A stretch of 8,562 nt of DNA. It comes from Gammaproteobacteria bacterium (lineage in GTDB: Bacteria; Pseudomonadota; Gammaproteobacteria; Steroidobacterales; SZUA-146). Location: positions 1 to 8,562 of the forward strand of contig JABDLQ010000011.1 of NCBI GenBank assembly GCA_013002925.1. Reading direction: 5' to 3'. A model generated the notes under the pieces. It was not told the origin of the DNA. It made no database searches and worked only from the letters and a program-made list of their open reading frames with translations. A program made the position numbers and the translations under genes. Positions 6,742-8,562 of the stretch are shown here, piece by piece; the first letter of the stretch is position 1; each line of letters opens with the position of its first letter.

Positions 6742-6759
6742 GTATCGCCCCGCAGGCAA
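6731..6759 (-). promoter_or_regulatory. Sigma70-type promoter of the suf operon
   Basis: On the minus strand, a -35 TTGCCT (6754-6759) and a -10 TAAAAT (6731-6736, five of six consensus bases) are separated by exactly 17 bases. The predicted transcription start is near 6723-6724, giving a very short leader of about 17 bases that contains the GGAGG. The -10 is the centre of the inverted repeat described separately. No other promoter of similar quality is seen before the operon's first gene. Confidence 0.6.
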
Positions 6760-6767
6760 ATCTCGCG

Positions 6768-6773
6768 TATATT
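6768..6773 (+). promoter_or_regulatory. Possible -10 box for the aldolase gene
   Basis: TATATT on the plus strand, about 55 bases before the aldolase ATG, in the 121-base divergent intergenic region. No good -35 lies 16-18 bases upstream (the sequence there is TCGCCC), so this is only a weak candidate. The aldolase ribosome site is GGGAG at 6817-6821, seven bases before its ATG. Confidence 0.25.
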
Positions 6774-6828
6774 TCACGCTCGATAACACCCCAGTTAATC
6801 ACGTCAATATTTTTCCGGGAGATCAGGT

Positions 6829-7851
6829 ATGGACGTCAAGCAACTCAATTCTGTGGCACGGGCAATGGTAGGGCCAGGGAAAGGGATACTTGCAGCAGAC
6901 GAAAGCTCACCAACAATCAAGAAGCGATTCGACCAGATTAATACAGAATCCACAGAGGAAAACCGGCGGGTATACCGGCAAATGTTATTCACCACCCGGG
7001 GTGCTGAGCAATATATTGGTGGCGTCATTTTATTTGAAGAAACCTTGGGGCAAATGTCAGACGGTAACGTGCCGTTTCCGAAATTATTGCAAAGCAAAGG
7101 AATGATTCCCGGTATCAAGGTTGATAAGGGTGCCAAAGCACTGGCAGGTTTTCCGGGCGAAACAATTACCGAAGGCCTCGATGGTTTGCGCGACCGACTT
7201 GAGGCTTATCATGAGCAGGGCGCGGCCTTCGCAAAATGGCGCGCTGTCATCGATATTGATGCCGCCCGGGGTATTCCTTCGCGTTTTGCAATCGAGGCAA
7301 ACGCCCATGCGCTGGCCCGTTATGCTGCCTTGTGTCAGGAAGCAGGGCTGGTGCCGATCGTCGAACCAGAAGTATTGATGGACGGCGAGCACACGATCGA
7401 ACAGTGCCAGGAAGTTACCGAAAAAGTCCTGGTCGAAGTTTATCGGCAGCTGGCTCTGCACAAAGTAGTGCTGGAAGGGACGCTGTTGAAACCGAACATG
7501 GTTATCGCCGGCAAAAAATGCCCGACACAGGCCAATGTAAAAGAAGTTGCCGTCGCAACCGCACAGACTTTATTGCGGACAGTGCCCGGTGCAGTTCCCG
7601 GCGTGGTTTTCCTGTCTGGCGGCCAGAGTTCAGAAGAGGCGACTGCGCATCTCAATGCCATTAACGCCATGGGGCGTTATCCATGGGAAGTCAGTTTTTC
7701 CTATGGCCGTGCGTTGCAGGCTGCGCCGCTGCAGGCCTGGGGTGGAAGTCCTGACAACATTGAAGCGGGCCGTAACGCGTTTTTCAAGCGGGCAAAACTC
7801 AATGGTCTGGCGCGTAGCGGCGAGTACAAGTCATCGATGGAAGCAGGCTGA
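6829..7851 (+). CDS. fba: Class I fructose-bisphosphate aldolase (eukaryote-like type)
   Basis: A 340-residue Schiff-base aldolase that splits fructose-1,6-bisphosphate to dihydroxyacetone phosphate and glyceraldehyde-3-phosphate, and runs in reverse in gluconeogenesis. Landmarks: KGILAADES (18-26, Asp24), GIKVDKG (95-101, Lys97), FAKWRAV (134-140, Lys137), VPIVEPE (175-181, Glu179), GTLLKPNM (217-224) with Lys221 as the Schiff-base lysine, LSGGQS (262-267) and SYGRALQ (291-297, Arg294). These match the rabbit muscle type and not the DhnA-type class I enzyme of E. coli or the zinc-dependent class II enzymes. It ends in EAG, lacking the C-terminal Tyr of animal enzymes. The ATG is preceded by GGGAG at seven bases. 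It is divergent from the suf operon and convergent with the TPR gene, 21 bases apart. Cytoplasmic. Confidence 0.96.
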   Translation: MDVKQLNSVARAMVGPGKGILAADESSPTIKKRFDQINTESTEENRRVYRQMLFTTRGAEQYIGGVILFEETLGQMSDGNVPFPKLLQSKGMIPGIKVDKGAKALAGFPGETITEGLDGLRDRLEAYHEQGAAFAKWRAVIDIDAARGIPSRFAIEANAHALARYAALCQEAGLVPIVEPEVLMDGEHTIEQCQEVTEKVLVEVYRQLALHKVVLEGTLLKPNMVIAGKKCPTQANVKEVAVATAQTLLRTVPGAVPGVVFLSGGQSSEEATAHLNAINAMGRYPWEVSFSYGRALQAAPLQAWGGSPDNIEAGRNAFFKRAKLNGLARSGEYKSSMEAG

Positions 7852-7872
7852 GCTGAAACCGATTGACCTGAA

Positions 7873-8562
7873 CTAACGGCCGGCCTGGGTTGTATCGTCA
7901 CGCGGTGACGGTTTGCGCTTTTTGCGTTTCCCTGGAATGTGTTCGCGAATCTCATCCCTGCGAGCTTCGAATCGGGCGCGTTGCACGTCGTTAAGGTCCG
8001 GGGAGGCCAGCGCCAGGTCGAGCTGACCTACGGCCAACTGCAGATCGCCACTGAGCACGTGTACCTCGGACATATAATAATGCGCATCGGCCGTGTCACC
8101 GGCTGCGCTTGCGGCCAGTGCGAGCAGGCGCACCTGTGCAGGCGTGTAATCCAGATTATTGACCAGATCGAGCAATAATTTATGCGCCCGGGCGGCATCG
8201 CCGGTCTGGATCAGCGCGCGACCATAATGAGTGACCAGCGAAACATTACGCGGAAACAGCGCCAGGGCGTCTTCGAACGTCACCATTGCCAGCGCTGAAT
8301 CACCCGCGGCCAGCTGGGCCCGGGCCAGGCCGATGTGGTAAGCAATGATGCTATCGCGTTGCTCTAGCAGGGCGGTGAACTCTTTCATCGCTTCGGCCGG
8401 CCGCGCGGCCTGCAACAGGGCCAGCGCATAACCATAGCGATCAGCTTCCTGCCATTTGCTGCGGTCTGCCGGAATTCTATTTGCAAAAATGTCCACTGCC
8501 TGATCAACCAGTTCAGTAGTCAGAGCGGTCAGGCGAGCCCTTGCCAGGGCGTACTCCAGGGA
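7873..8562 (-). CDS. BepA/YfgC-like M48 metalloprotease, C-terminal TPR part (cut by window edge)
   Basis: The frame is open to the right edge, so 229 C-terminal residues are seen and the start lies outside; an internal GTG at 8496 is not a convincing start because coding continues upstream as SLEYALARARLTALTTE. The visible part is a string of helical TPR-like repeats: ADRYGYALALLQAARPAEAMKE, then AYHIGLARAQLAAGDSALAM, then VTHYGRALIQTGDAARAH. It then has the block HYYMSEVHVLSGDLQLAVGQL and a PDLNDVQRARFEARRDEI tail. That closing block resembles the end of BepA/YfgC, a periplasmic M48 zinc protease and chaperone that acts on LptD and the BAM complex. The HEXXH protease motif would lie outside the window and cannot be checked. 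The last 20 residues are very basic (GKRKKRKPSPRDD). It could instead be another TPR protein. Confidence 0.72.
   Translation of the reverse strand, partial: SLEYALARARLTALTTELVDQAVDIFANRIPADRSKWQEADRYGYALALLQAARPAEAMKEFTALLEQRDSIIAYHIGLARAQLAAGDSALAMVTFEDALALFPRNVSLVTHYGRALIQTGDAARAHKLLLDLVNNLDYTPAQVRLLALAASAAGDTADAHYYMSEVHVLSGDLQLAVGQLDLALASPDLNDVQRARFEARRDEIREHIPGKRKKRKPSPRDDTTQAGR
7894..7921 (+). terminator. Possible intrinsic terminator of the aldolase gene
   Basis: A perfect six-base stem CGTCAC-GCG-GTGACG (7896-7910), extendable by a G-T wobble and an A-T pair, is followed by GTTTGCGCTTTTT on the plus strand. It lies 43 bases after the aldolase stop but inside the 3' coding end of the convergent TPR gene. 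The T tract is interrupted and the loop is short, so this is a moderate candidate only. Nothing better is seen in the 21-base gap between the two stop codons. Confidence 0.3.

Noticed and set aside
6777..6805. TTGACG followed by TATCGA-like sequence on the minus strand as an alternative suf promoter
   Set aside because: The -35 is good but the -10 matches consensus poorly and lacks the final T. The TTGCCT/TAAAAT pair with exact 17-base spacing is better placed and lies over the operator.
7873..8496. Treating the TPR gene as complete from a GTG at 8496
   Set aside because: The frame stays open to the window edge with TPR-like coding sequence upstream, and the similarity is to the C-terminus of a larger protein, so it is a partial gene.
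1..8562. A defence, mobile, CRISPR or otherwise undescribed system
   Set aside because: All coding space is accounted for by recognisable core genes on a consistent layout. I saw no direct repeat arrays, transposase, integrase, tRNA-edge or anomalous composition.

Overview
The window looks like a chromosomal core region of a proteobacterium, most likely a gammaproteobacterium. The base composition is moderately GC-rich by eye. The SUF operon is headed by an Rrf2-type regulator of the kind seen in proteobacteria, and a BepA/YfgC-like periplasmic protease lies at the right edge. The taxonomic call is an inference from gene content. I see no mobile element, CRISPR array, tRNA, rRNA or phage signature.

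Layout. Positions 1-6707 hold one long minus-strand operon, read from right to left: rrf2 regulator, sufB, sufC, sufD, sufS, sufU, sufT, a small Rieske [2Fe-2S] protein, and the 5' end of a SixA-like histidine phosphatase cut by the left edge. The genes are packed very tightly. ATGA, GTGA or TGATG overlaps occur at five of eight junctions and the other gaps are 4, 9 and 14 bases. A 121-base intergenic region (6708-6828) carries a good minus-strand promoter overlapped by a perfect inverted repeat that looks like an Rrf2/IscR-type operator. Divergent from it is a complete class I fructose-bisphosphate aldolase gene (6829-7851, plus strand). Converging on the aldolase is the 3' part of a TPR-rich gene (7873-8562, minus strand) resembling the C-terminus of BepA.

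How the genes work together. SufS takes sulfur from cysteine and SufU is the expected sulfur acceptor and shuttle. SufB, SufC and SufD form the ATP-driven scaffold on which the cluster is built. SufT is a maturation or transfer accessory factor. The Rrf2 protein carries three cysteines suited to holding an Fe-S cluster, so it probably senses cluster status and controls its own operon from the operator on the -10 box. The Rieske protein could be an electron donor or a client. The phosphatase at the end of the operon has no established role in Fe-S assembly.

The region is mostly a recognisable, complete SUF operon, not a new system. The points most worth a second look are the operator/promoter arrangement, the Rieske-phosphatase tail translationally coupled to the SUF genes, and the SufU/SufT-type gene set under an Rrf2 regulator.
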